DNA of 55,277 bases from Pontiellaceae bacterium (GTDB taxonomy: Bacteria; Verrucomicrobiota; Kiritimatiellia; Kiritimatiellales; Pontiellaceae): NCBI GenBank assembly GCA_016937945.1, contig JAFGVP010000113.1, positions 1 through 55,277 of the forward strand, in the 5' to 3' direction. The translations under genes were made by a program, and so were the position numbers. Below are positions 35,858-43,105 of the stretch, in pieces. Under the pieces are notes generated by a model. It searched no databases, was not told the DNA's origin, and saw only the letters and a list, made by a program, of their open reading frames with translations. How positions within the stretch are numbered: the stretch's first letter is position 1; each line of letters starts with the position of its first letter.

Positions 35858-37657
35858 ATGACGCGCTTATTCCAAAAAACACGATTGGCTTTATTCTCCC
35901 TGATGATTTCGTCCGGTGCAACGTATGCTGCCGGCTATTTCACGGCACATTTTGAAGCAGAAAACGCCTTTTTCAAACAGGGCGGCCGGATCGAATCAGA
36001 AAACTTTCCTTACATCGGCACCGGCTATGCCGTCCTTCCGGAAAAGGGATCGGCCGTGGCATGGGATAATCTCTTCGTGCCCGAAACCGGAACCTATATT
36101 CTGACGATCAAATATGCCAACGGCTCCGGCGCCGCCAAACCCTGCCGACTGGAGGTGAACGGTCGACCGGTCGGGACGCTGGAACTCCGTCCGGTTTTCG
36201 ACGAGTGGAACTCCTATTGGAACGCCCGGGCCACGGTCAAACTGAAGGCGGGCAAAAACCGGATTCTGTTGACCGCGGTTTCAGACGCCGGCGGCCCGAA
36301 CATTGACAACATCGCCCTGAGCAGTGCAACCACCCTGCCACCTCAGAGCCGCCGGTTCGACGTGCGTAAATATGGCGCCAAGGGAGACGGCACGGCAGAT
36401 GACACGGAAGCCATCCAGAAGGCGATCGACGCCTGTTCCACCGGCGGAGCCGTTATCCTTTCCGACGGGGTTTTTATGACCGGAACCATCAGGCTGAAAT
36501 CAGACATGACGTTCTGGATTGATGAAACCGCGACCCTGCGGGCCATTCAGAAAGGCGACCTTTTTCAGGACTGCGATCCGCCGACCCAGAATGTCAGCGT
36601 CGACGACGAGCTGGGCAAGGCGTTTGTCTGCTCACAGGGCGCCGACAACCTGATTATTACCGGAGGAGGAACCATTGACGGGAACGGCGAGTGCGAAATC
36701 TGGGACATCAACAAGGATGAATCCGTGCGTCCGATTCCGGTCTACCTGACGCAGGGCAAGAATATTCAGTTCAGCCACATCGATGTGGTTCGCGGCGCCA
36801 TGTGGAACGTGGTTCCGCTAGAGAGCGATGACGTGATTATTGACGGCATCAATATCCGGAGCACCTGGGGGATGAACAAAGACGGGATTGATCCCTGCGA
36901 CTGCCACCGCGTCCTGATCGCCAATTGTACCCTGTACGTTGAGGATGATGCACTGTGCCCGAAAAGCGGACACGCCCGGGGCTGTGAGGACATCACCTAT
37001 CGCAATGTCACCGTGAACCATACCATCTGCGGACTGGTAAAATTCGGCACGAAAAGCTACGGCCACTTTAAAAACATGGTCTTTGAGGATCTCGCGCTTT
37101 ATGGACACATCACGCACAAGGAATCCAACGTAGGCATAAACCTGTCCACCGTGGACGGCGCAGAGATTGAAGACGTCATCATCCGGCGCGTCAACATGCG
37201 CAATGCAGCAACAGCGGTATTCATCCTGCATGGCGCCGGAAGAAAGTCACGCAATCCGAAAGGATCGCCGGACAAACCCGGCAAATATGTCCGGAATATC
37301 CTGATCGAGGATGTGGACGCCCGCGAATGCCACGATCCGTTCGGCAACTTTATTACCGGTTCCGAGTTTAACGGAAAGACCTATAAGGTTACGGACATAA
37401 CCTTCCGGAACGTAAGAATTGAATGCAAAGGCGGACTGACCGAGATTCCGAAAAGCCCTATTGAATATTCCGGCCAGTACCCGAACTATGACTGGTGCAA
37501 AACCGATCTTCCGGCATGGGGCTATTATATCCGCCACGCTGAAAACATTGTCTTTGAAAACTGCACGGAAGAGCTCACGTCCGACGATTGCCGCCCGCGA
37601 ATAATCGCGGAACAGTCCAAAGGCATACGCATTGACGGAAGCGAACTCCCCGAATAA
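35858..37657 (+). CDS. Secreted GH28-like pectate hydrolase with N-terminal carbohydrate-binding module
   Basis: A 599-residue exported enzyme. A signal peptide is followed by a beta-sandwich like CBM35/CBM6 (FEAENAFFKQGGRIESENF to LLTAVSDAGGPNIDNI, about residues 30-155). A right-handed beta-helix then begins with FDVRKYGAKGDGTADDTEAI, the usual GH28 opening. Conserved acidic residues lie in GMNKDGIDPCDC and TLYVEDDALCPKSG. The GHG histidine motif of canonical polygalacturonases is not evident; CGLVKFGTKS stands in that position. It may therefore be a diverged member acting on another uronate linkage. It follows the metallophosphoesterase by 14 bp; AGAGAAAG precedes the ATG. Confidence 0.8.
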   Translation: MTRLFQKTRLALFSLMISSGATYAAGYFTAHFEAENAFFKQGGRIESENFPYIGTGYAVLPEKGSAVAWDNLFVPETGTYILTIKYANGSGAAKPCRLEVNGRPVGTLELRPVFDEWNSYWNARATVKLKAGKNRILLTAVSDAGGPNIDNIALSSATTLPPQSRRFDVRKYGAKGDGTADDTEAIQKAIDACSTGGAVILSDGVFMTGTIRLKSDMTFWIDETATLRAIQKGDLFQDCDPPTQNVSVDDELGKAFVCSQGADNLIITGGGTIDGNGECEIWDINKDESVRPIPVYLTQGKNIQFSHIDVVRGAMWNVVPLESDDVIIDGINIRSTWGMNKDGIDPCDCHRVLIANCTLYVEDDALCPKSGHARGCEDITYRNVTVNHTICGLVKFGTKSYGHFKNMVFEDLALYGHITHKESNVGINLSTVDGAEIEDVIIRRVNMRNAATAVFILHGAGRKSRNPKGSPDKPGKYVRNILIEDVDARECHDPFGNFITGSEFNGKTYKVTDITFRNVRIECKGGLTEIPKSPIEYSGQYPNYDWCKTDLPAWGYYIRHAENIVFENCTEELTSDDCRPRIIAEQSKGIRIDGSELPE

Positions 37658-37742
37658 ACAAAAAAGGCGGGATGCCTGCGATACGGTCAATGCGTGTCAT
37701 AGACGTCCTGCCCTGCCCGGCGAGCATGAATAATCCAAAGGA

Positions 37743-38387
37743 CTACCCTTTACGGGCTTTCACATAATCCTTCCAGAGATTATCAAGGGATTTTCCGGAG
37801 CAATCGCGAAAGATGCGTTCGTCATAATCTTTCTTGCGCATTGCACTATCCAGCTGGCGGACAATGCCCGGCGCCGGACCGCGTTCGAGCCACAGGAAAA
37901 AACCGGCCGTTACCTGATAGCTGTCTTCATAGCCATTTTTCTTACTGGATTGCGGGAACCATGAAAGCGGCTTGCCTTCATAAATGCCCCACCGGAAATA
38001 ATCAGCCAGCCCCTCAACCACCCATGCGGGATTGTAGGTCGGATAGTGCTGTACCACATGCACCAGCTCATGAATAGTCAGGCCGATGTCTTCCGGATGA
38101 CTGGTGACCCAGCCTGACATGGCAACCATCTGCGTTCCGGCGGTGTATGCCACGCCGTCGTTCGAGTCCTTGATCTGGAAGTTGATCTCGCTAGGCATCG
38201 ATTCCCCTTCCGGCGCCATCAGGTTAATCAGGCGCGGAAACCATGCTTCCATTTCGCTCTTGGCCTGCTCGCACCAGCCCTGCAGCTGCGGCGCCTGAGA
38301 AGCGTCGATATTCACCTTGAGGCTCTGCTGGGCAAAACCCATGGCCGGCATCAATAAAACCAATATTCCTGTCTGAAGCTTATTCAT
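37743..38387 (-). CDS. Basic-secretory-protein-type metallopeptidase
   Basis: A 214-residue exported protein resembling the plant basic secretory proteins and their bacterial homologues, which are zinc-dependent peptidases. The signal peptide is MNKLQTGILVLLMPAMGFA. The HExxH motif is in LTIHELVHVVQHY, with WVVEGLADYFRWG downstream as the expected second helix. Its role may be remodelling of surface or host matrix protein around the polysaccharide. The SD (GGAGAAATAGGA) lies inside the end of the upstream gene, whose stop is 2 bp from this ATG, so translation is coupled. It is the last gene of its operon. Confidence 0.78.
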   Translation of the reverse strand: MNKLQTGILVLLMPAMGFAQQSLKVNIDASQAPQLQGWCEQAKSEMEAWFPRLINLMAPEGESMPSEINFQIKDSNDGVAYTAGTQMVAMSGWVTSHPEDIGLTIHELVHVVQHYPTYNPAWVVEGLADYFRWGIYEGKPLSWFPQSSKKNGYEDSYQVTAGFFLWLERGPAPGIVRQLDSAMRKKDYDERIFRDCSGKSLDNLWKDYVKARKG

Positions 38388-38389
38388 TC

Positions 38390-40591
38390 CTATTTCTCCC
38401 ATTTAATTTGAATATCCCGCGCCGCTCCGTCAGCCGGCGTATTGAAAAACAACGTGCGGCTTCCCGCATCCCAGACCGCATCCGAAAACACCTGTCCATT
38501 GATCGTCATGGATTGCGGTTTCTTTGGTAACCGGATACGGGTTGCTCCCGGAACGCCGATGGTAGCGGTCTGAGTAAAGGCAACTCCGCCTTCAAGCGTC
38601 TCCCAGCTTTCAAAGCGCGACGACGATGCAATCGGCTGCGCCTTTTCCGGATCGAGACGGTTGAGATCCATCAGGAAACCGCGCTGTCCGGGATTGAGCG
38701 TCACACTCTTCTGCACGGGAAGCGCCGGATCAAAGACATCCACAAACAGTCCATCGAGCTTCAGCGGCTGATCCGAAACCGACTCTTCCAGACAAGCGGC
38801 AATCACATACGGACCGCGCCGCAGTTTCAGGAAGTTTCGCTCATTATACGCAAGTCCGGCTTTTTCCGTGGCCTGACGAATCAACGTTCGATATTCATCC
38901 GCCGCTTCCTTTGAGCGGGTGTAATAGGCCGGATGCTTGCGGGCAACAAGAACCTCGCCCTTGCCGAAAGCATAGCAGCCTTCCTTCGCATTCCGGTCCA
39001 GGCCGACCAGCTCCATCAGATGCTGCGACGGCACTTCATAATCACATGCGCCGGAATTCCACCAATGGGAAACCGTGTTGAATGGGTCCGTATCCGCTCC
39101 GACATACACCAGAACGCCGCCTTTGGCCGTCCACTCTGCCAGCGCCTGATTCATCGCCGGCGACTGCGGCTTCATGAATTCATAGCTGACAACGAGCACC
39201 TTGTATCCCGCAAGATAGTTGGCAAAACGAACCGTGTTATCCAGCTGGACCGGCTGCACGGGGATCCCGTATTTCAATAACGGCAGCGTCAGGCCGTAGA
39301 AACCGGAGAAATCATGTACTTCAGAACGTTCGGCGGTTTTTGGATCGTTCTTATCTTTGGCGGCCAGCTGGAAGCAGGGCTCTGCCCGCTGGTACATGCC
39401 GGAGTCGGCAATCAGTACCCCGATGCCGTGCGTCGCGTTTTCCCAGTCGACGTCCGGCTGATTCATGTCGCGCAACTGATTAAATACGGTGCAAAGCGTG
39501 GTGGCGTAATCCGACGGAATAAACGTGGCATCATCCGAGTTACGCGGATATTTCTCTTCAAAAACACGCGGGGGCCATGGGCAGATCTCATAATGCCAGA
39601 CCTTCGGATGCAGCAACGATGCAATCAGCGTGGCCTTGTAATTATAACGGTAGTCATTCCAATCGTGCGCGGCGTTATCCTCAATCGGGTCGTGCAGGAA
39701 CCACATGCGACGCCCTGTATTGCGCACCAGCTCCTGCATCACGCCGTATTCAAGAAACGCCGTTTCAAATGTACGCTCTTCGCGCTGTCCCTGATAAACA
39801 TTCGGCGTACGCGACGTACCGGTCCAGATCTGCGCAATGCAGCCGTCAATCACATCCGAATCAATCAGTGACGACTGCGGCGAAACAATACCCCACTGGG
39901 TATAGTTAATCAAACTGTGCGTTGGCACATACATGCGCACTTCGCGATTATACTTCTGCTTTGCATATTCCTTGCAGCTTTCCGCCACGCGTCGCAGGGT
40001 CCGGCTGTAGAGATAATATTTCAGGCGGCTGGCCTTGTATTGCGCGTCAGGGGAAGCATCCGCACGGACATAGGGTTCATCATAATAAAGTTCCCACTCC
40101 CGTTCGAATGCCTTGGAAAACCCGGTATAGGCCCAGAACTCCGGCTCCTCGAGATGGATGGCCACAACGCCGGCATCGATTGCCGCCTTAAGCTTTCCGG
40201 ACATGTAATCCGCAAACTCAATGGAGGGCACAATGTAAGGCGTTCGGTATCCGTGCCCTTTTTCATTGCCGTTGCGCTCCACCTGAATCAGCGACATCAC
40301 GTCGTTGCCGTTCATATCACGGAAATCGGCATACTGCCCCCAGGCGATCCCTGTCATCATCTGCGGCACATAGCCCTTTTCCACCCACGACTGGATGAAC
40401 TCAATCAGCCGGGGATTATCTGCGCCATACACCATCGCAAAGTCATTGCGGAAATCGGTTTCCGGGTTATACCCGCCGTGGTCCTGAAAGCCGGTAAGCT
40501 CCAGACCGCGGTCCGTGACAAGACGGACCCCTTCATCCGCGCAGATAGAAACCGCTGCGCACAAACTCATCAAGCCAATATATCTGTTCAT
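38390..40591 (-). CDS. Secreted TIM-barrel glycosidase-like protein, family not recognised
   Basis: A 733-residue exported protein whose family I cannot name. The first half looks like a (beta/alpha)8 barrel: DHGGYNPETDFRNDFAMVYG, MTGIAWGQYADFRDMNGND, AIHLEEPEFWAYTG (an LEEP strand end that could carry a catalytic glutamate), VRMYVPTHSLINYTQWG, DGCIAQIWTG and MWFLHDPIED. The middle (about 440-560) is like a class-1 glutamine amidotransferase fold (KVLVVSYEFMKPQS, GGVLVYVGADTDPF), and the C-terminus is beta-rich. This three-part order resembles GH42-type enzymes without clear sequence similarity. It lies between GH92 and the peptidase, on one strand, which supports a glycan-cleaving job. AAGGG precedes the ATG. 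Confidence 0.65.
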   Translation of the reverse strand: MNRYIGLMSLCAAVSICADEGVRLVTDRGLELTGFQDHGGYNPETDFRNDFAMVYGADNPRLIEFIQSWVEKGYVPQMMTGIAWGQYADFRDMNGNDVMSLIQVERNGNEKGHGYRTPYIVPSIEFADYMSGKLKAAIDAGVVAIHLEEPEFWAYTGFSKAFEREWELYYDEPYVRADASPDAQYKASRLKYYLYSRTLRRVAESCKEYAKQKYNREVRMYVPTHSLINYTQWGIVSPQSSLIDSDVIDGCIAQIWTGTSRTPNVYQGQREERTFETAFLEYGVMQELVRNTGRRMWFLHDPIEDNAAHDWNDYRYNYKATLIASLLHPKVWHYEICPWPPRVFEEKYPRNSDDATFIPSDYATTLCTVFNQLRDMNQPDVDWENATHGIGVLIADSGMYQRAEPCFQLAAKDKNDPKTAERSEVHDFSGFYGLTLPLLKYGIPVQPVQLDNTVRFANYLAGYKVLVVSYEFMKPQSPAMNQALAEWTAKGGVLVYVGADTDPFNTVSHWWNSGACDYEVPSQHLMELVGLDRNAKEGCYAFGKGEVLVARKHPAYYTRSKEAADEYRTLIRQATEKAGLAYNERNFLKLRRGPYVIAACLEESVSDQPLKLDGLFVDVFDPALPVQKSVTLNPGQRGFLMDLNRLDPEKAQPIASSSRFESWETLEGGVAFTQTATIGVPGATRIRLPKKPQSMTINGQVFSDAVWDAGSRTLFFNTPADGAARDIQIKWEK

Positions 40592-40613
40592 TGATTACCC
40601 TTCACCGTCATCA

Positions 40614-40680
40614 GAAAACACGAAGGCACCAAGGACACAAAGTATATTACTCTCGGTGTTCTCGGCACCTTTGCGTTTAA
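40614..40680. repeat. Intercistronic imperfect inverted repeat
   Basis: Arms AACACGAAGGCACCAAGG and CTCGGTGTTCTCGGCACC-TTTGCGTTT oppose each other around a TATATTA centre; with G-U pairs they form a long RNA hairpin on the minus strand. It sits between GH92 and the TIM-barrel gene. The style (CACAAAG, GGTGCC-rich arms) resembles dispersed inverted repeats found in many genomes. No other copy was seen in the window. Confidence 0.45.
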
Positions 40681-40729
40681 TTAATCTGCATTAAGGCAGC
40701 GCTCCTGCATGGTTGCATTCGTAATTCGA

Positions 40730-43009
40730 TCAGTCTTCGTTGGTCATCGAATACGGGAAGCTAGCCGGCGATGTGCAGCGCATCTTGTTCGGCTTGTCCG
40801 CCATGCGGAAAGACAGTGTTCCACCCTTCTGCAGATCACCATGCTTAATGTAGTTCTTCTGGTATTCCTTACCGTTCAATACCGTCTGATCCACATAAAG
40901 ATTGGACGCCGAATTGTTGGCCGCATTGATGACAAACGTATTGCCGTTTTCCATCTGCAGCGTGATCTTGTTGAACAGCGGAGCACCGAATACATATTCA
41001 TCCGTGCCCGGGCATACCGGGTAGAAGCCCATGGCGCTGAACACATACCAGGCTGAAGTCTGCCCGTTGTCTTCATCACCGCAATAGCCGTCCGGCTGGC
41101 AGTTATAGAGCTTGGTCAGCACTTCACGCACATGCTGCTGTGCCTTCCACGGCTGGGAGGAGAAGCCGTAGAGGTAAATCATGTGCTGGATCGGCTGGTT
41201 TCCGTGCGCATAGTTCCCCATGCCGGCCACTTGCATTTCACGAATTTCATGAATGACGCCGCCATAGTAGGAGTCGTCAAAAATCGGAGGAACGGTAAAG
41301 ACCGTATCAAGCATCTTCACAAACTCGTCATCTCCGCCCATCAGGTGTTTCAGGCCTTCAATATCCTGAAAGACGCTCCAGGTATAGTGCCAGCTGTTTC
41401 CTTCCGTGAAGGCATCGCCCCATTTATACGGACTGAAAGGCGTCTGGAAGTTTCCGTCCTTGTTCTTGCCGCGCATCAGGTTGTTTTCCTTGTCGAAAAC
41501 ATTCCGGTAATTGCGCGCACGATTTTTGAAGAGCCGGATTTCATCCTTCGGACGGTCGAGTTCCTCTGCCAATTTCCAGATACAGTAATCGGCATAGGCA
41601 TATTCCAGCGTACGGGCCGTATTTTCGTTAATCCCCACATCGTACGGAACATAACCGTATTCGTTGTACTGTTCGGCGCCCAGCCGTCCGACGGAAGGCA
41701 CTTCACGCATGAATCCCTTCGTATTCTTGATCATGGCTTCATAGAGCTTTTCAATGTCGTAGCCCCGAATGCCCTTCAGGTAGGAGTCGGCGATCAGTGA
41801 AGATGAGTTGGAACCGATCATGCAGCCACGGTGTCCCGGACTCGCCCATTCCGGAAGCCAGCCGCTCTCGTCGTAGGTATTGACCAGCCCCTGCATGATC
41901 TGGGAGTTAAGCTCCGGATACATCAGCGTAAAGAACGGGAAAACGGCGCGGAATGTATCCCAGAAACCGTTATCCGTGAACATATAGCCCGGACGGACTT
42001 CACCGTTGTAGGGGCTGTAATGAACCACCTTATTCGATGCATCCAGTTCATAGAACTTACGGGGGAACAGCAGCGTACGATAGAGGCAGGAATAGAAGGT
42101 TTTCTGCTGCGCTTCGGTACCGCCTTCAACACGGATGCGGGAGAGTTCCTTTTCCCAGACGGCGGCGCCTTCGCTCTTCACCTCGTCAAAACTTTTTTTG
42201 CCGATTTCGCGGGAAAGATTCAGCTCTGCCTGTTCCAGGCTGATGAACGACGAAGCTATTCTGACGTGAACCAGTTCCCCCTTCTTGGTAGAGAACCCAA
42301 TCACCGCGCCGACGTGATCGCCTTCGGCCTCTTTGCCCGATTTCAGATCATCGCCGTTCCATGTCTTAACGTCCTTGAACTCTTTGTCAAACACCGCCAC
42401 GAACCAGTTCTTGAAGTTGGAGGGAACGCCGCCGTGATTGTTGCGGCAATAGCCGATAATCTTCCGTTCGGAAGGAATCACCTTAACCATAGAACCGCCG
42501 TTGTATCCATCCAGCAAGATGTAGGATTCATCATTTTCAGGGAACGTGAAGCGGAACGATACCGCGCGTTCGGTCGGGGTCAGCTCGGTGATTACATCAT
42601 AATCCGCGAGATAGGCGCGGTAATAATTCGGCTGAGCGACTTCCGCCTTGTGCGAAAACCACGACGCACGTTCATCTTCCTTAAATTTCAGCGGGCCGGT
42701 AATCGGCATGATGGAGAATGCGGCATAGTCATTAATCCACGGGCTCGGCTGATGGGTCTGCTTAAAGCCGCGGATCTTGTAATGGTCATAATTATAGGTC
42801 CAGCCATCGCCCATCTTGGCAGTTTGCGGCGTCCAGAAGTTCATGCCCCACGGCCGGGCAATGGCCGGGTAGGTATTGCCGTTCGATAGCTTAAACTCGG
42901 AATCTGTACCGACCAATGGATTCACAAGGTCCACCAGTTTACCTTCAGAACCGGCCAAGGCGGCGCCGGCGATCATTAATGCCCCGAATATCGAAATTGA
43001 ATATCTCAT
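40730..43009 (-). CDS. GH92 alpha-mannosidase, secreted
   Basis: A 759-residue calcium-dependent exo-alpha-mannosidase. The signal peptide (MRYSISIFGALMIAGAALAG) is followed by the GH92 start LVDLVNPLVGTDSEFKLSNG and NTYPAIARPWGMNFWTPQT. The (alpha/alpha)6 domain includes DNGFWDTFRAVFPFFTLMYP, EWASPGHRGCMIGSNSSSLI, HYTWSVFQDIEGL, YAHGNQPIQHMIYLYGF and the catalytic-base region CGDEDNGQTSAWYVFSAMGF. The GNQP motif differs from the GNEP/HEP usual at this subsite. The substrate is probably a mannoside in a glycan. It belongs to the five-gene minus-strand run from 47207. AGAGGTGA precedes the ATG. Confidence 0.93.
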   Translation of the reverse strand: MRYSISIFGALMIAGAALAGSEGKLVDLVNPLVGTDSEFKLSNGNTYPAIARPWGMNFWTPQTAKMGDGWTYNYDHYKIRGFKQTHQPSPWINDYAAFSIMPITGPLKFKEDERASWFSHKAEVAQPNYYRAYLADYDVITELTPTERAVSFRFTFPENDESYILLDGYNGGSMVKVIPSERKIIGYCRNNHGGVPSNFKNWFVAVFDKEFKDVKTWNGDDLKSGKEAEGDHVGAVIGFSTKKGELVHVRIASSFISLEQAELNLSREIGKKSFDEVKSEGAAVWEKELSRIRVEGGTEAQQKTFYSCLYRTLLFPRKFYELDASNKVVHYSPYNGEVRPGYMFTDNGFWDTFRAVFPFFTLMYPELNSQIMQGLVNTYDESGWLPEWASPGHRGCMIGSNSSSLIADSYLKGIRGYDIEKLYEAMIKNTKGFMREVPSVGRLGAEQYNEYGYVPYDVGINENTARTLEYAYADYCIWKLAEELDRPKDEIRLFKNRARNYRNVFDKENNLMRGKNKDGNFQTPFSPYKWGDAFTEGNSWHYTWSVFQDIEGLKHLMGGDDEFVKMLDTVFTVPPIFDDSYYGGVIHEIREMQVAGMGNYAHGNQPIQHMIYLYGFSSQPWKAQQHVREVLTKLYNCQPDGYCGDEDNGQTSAWYVFSAMGFYPVCPGTDEYVFGAPLFNKITLQMENGNTFVINAANNSASNLYVDQTVLNGKEYQKNYIKHGDLQKGGTLSFRMADKPNKMRCTSPASFPYSMTNED

Positions 43010-43105
43010 GATGTCACCTCTTTATATGCTGTGTTCCCTCAACACAAAGGTGCGAAGCCCCTTCTGTTCGGCGCTCCGCCCCTGTTGCTTACGTCTCTGT
43101 TCTGA

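Noticed and set aside
39917..40594. 225-residue plus-strand frame opposite the TIM-barrel gene
   Set aside because: Antisense shadow; no SD and no family resemblance.
40614..40680. CRISPR or tandem repeat array
   Set aside because: Only one pair of opposing arms, no repeated units or spacers.
41831..42889. 352-residue plus-strand frame opposite GH92
   Set aside because: Antisense of a clear GH92 gene; Arg/Ile-rich shadow translation.
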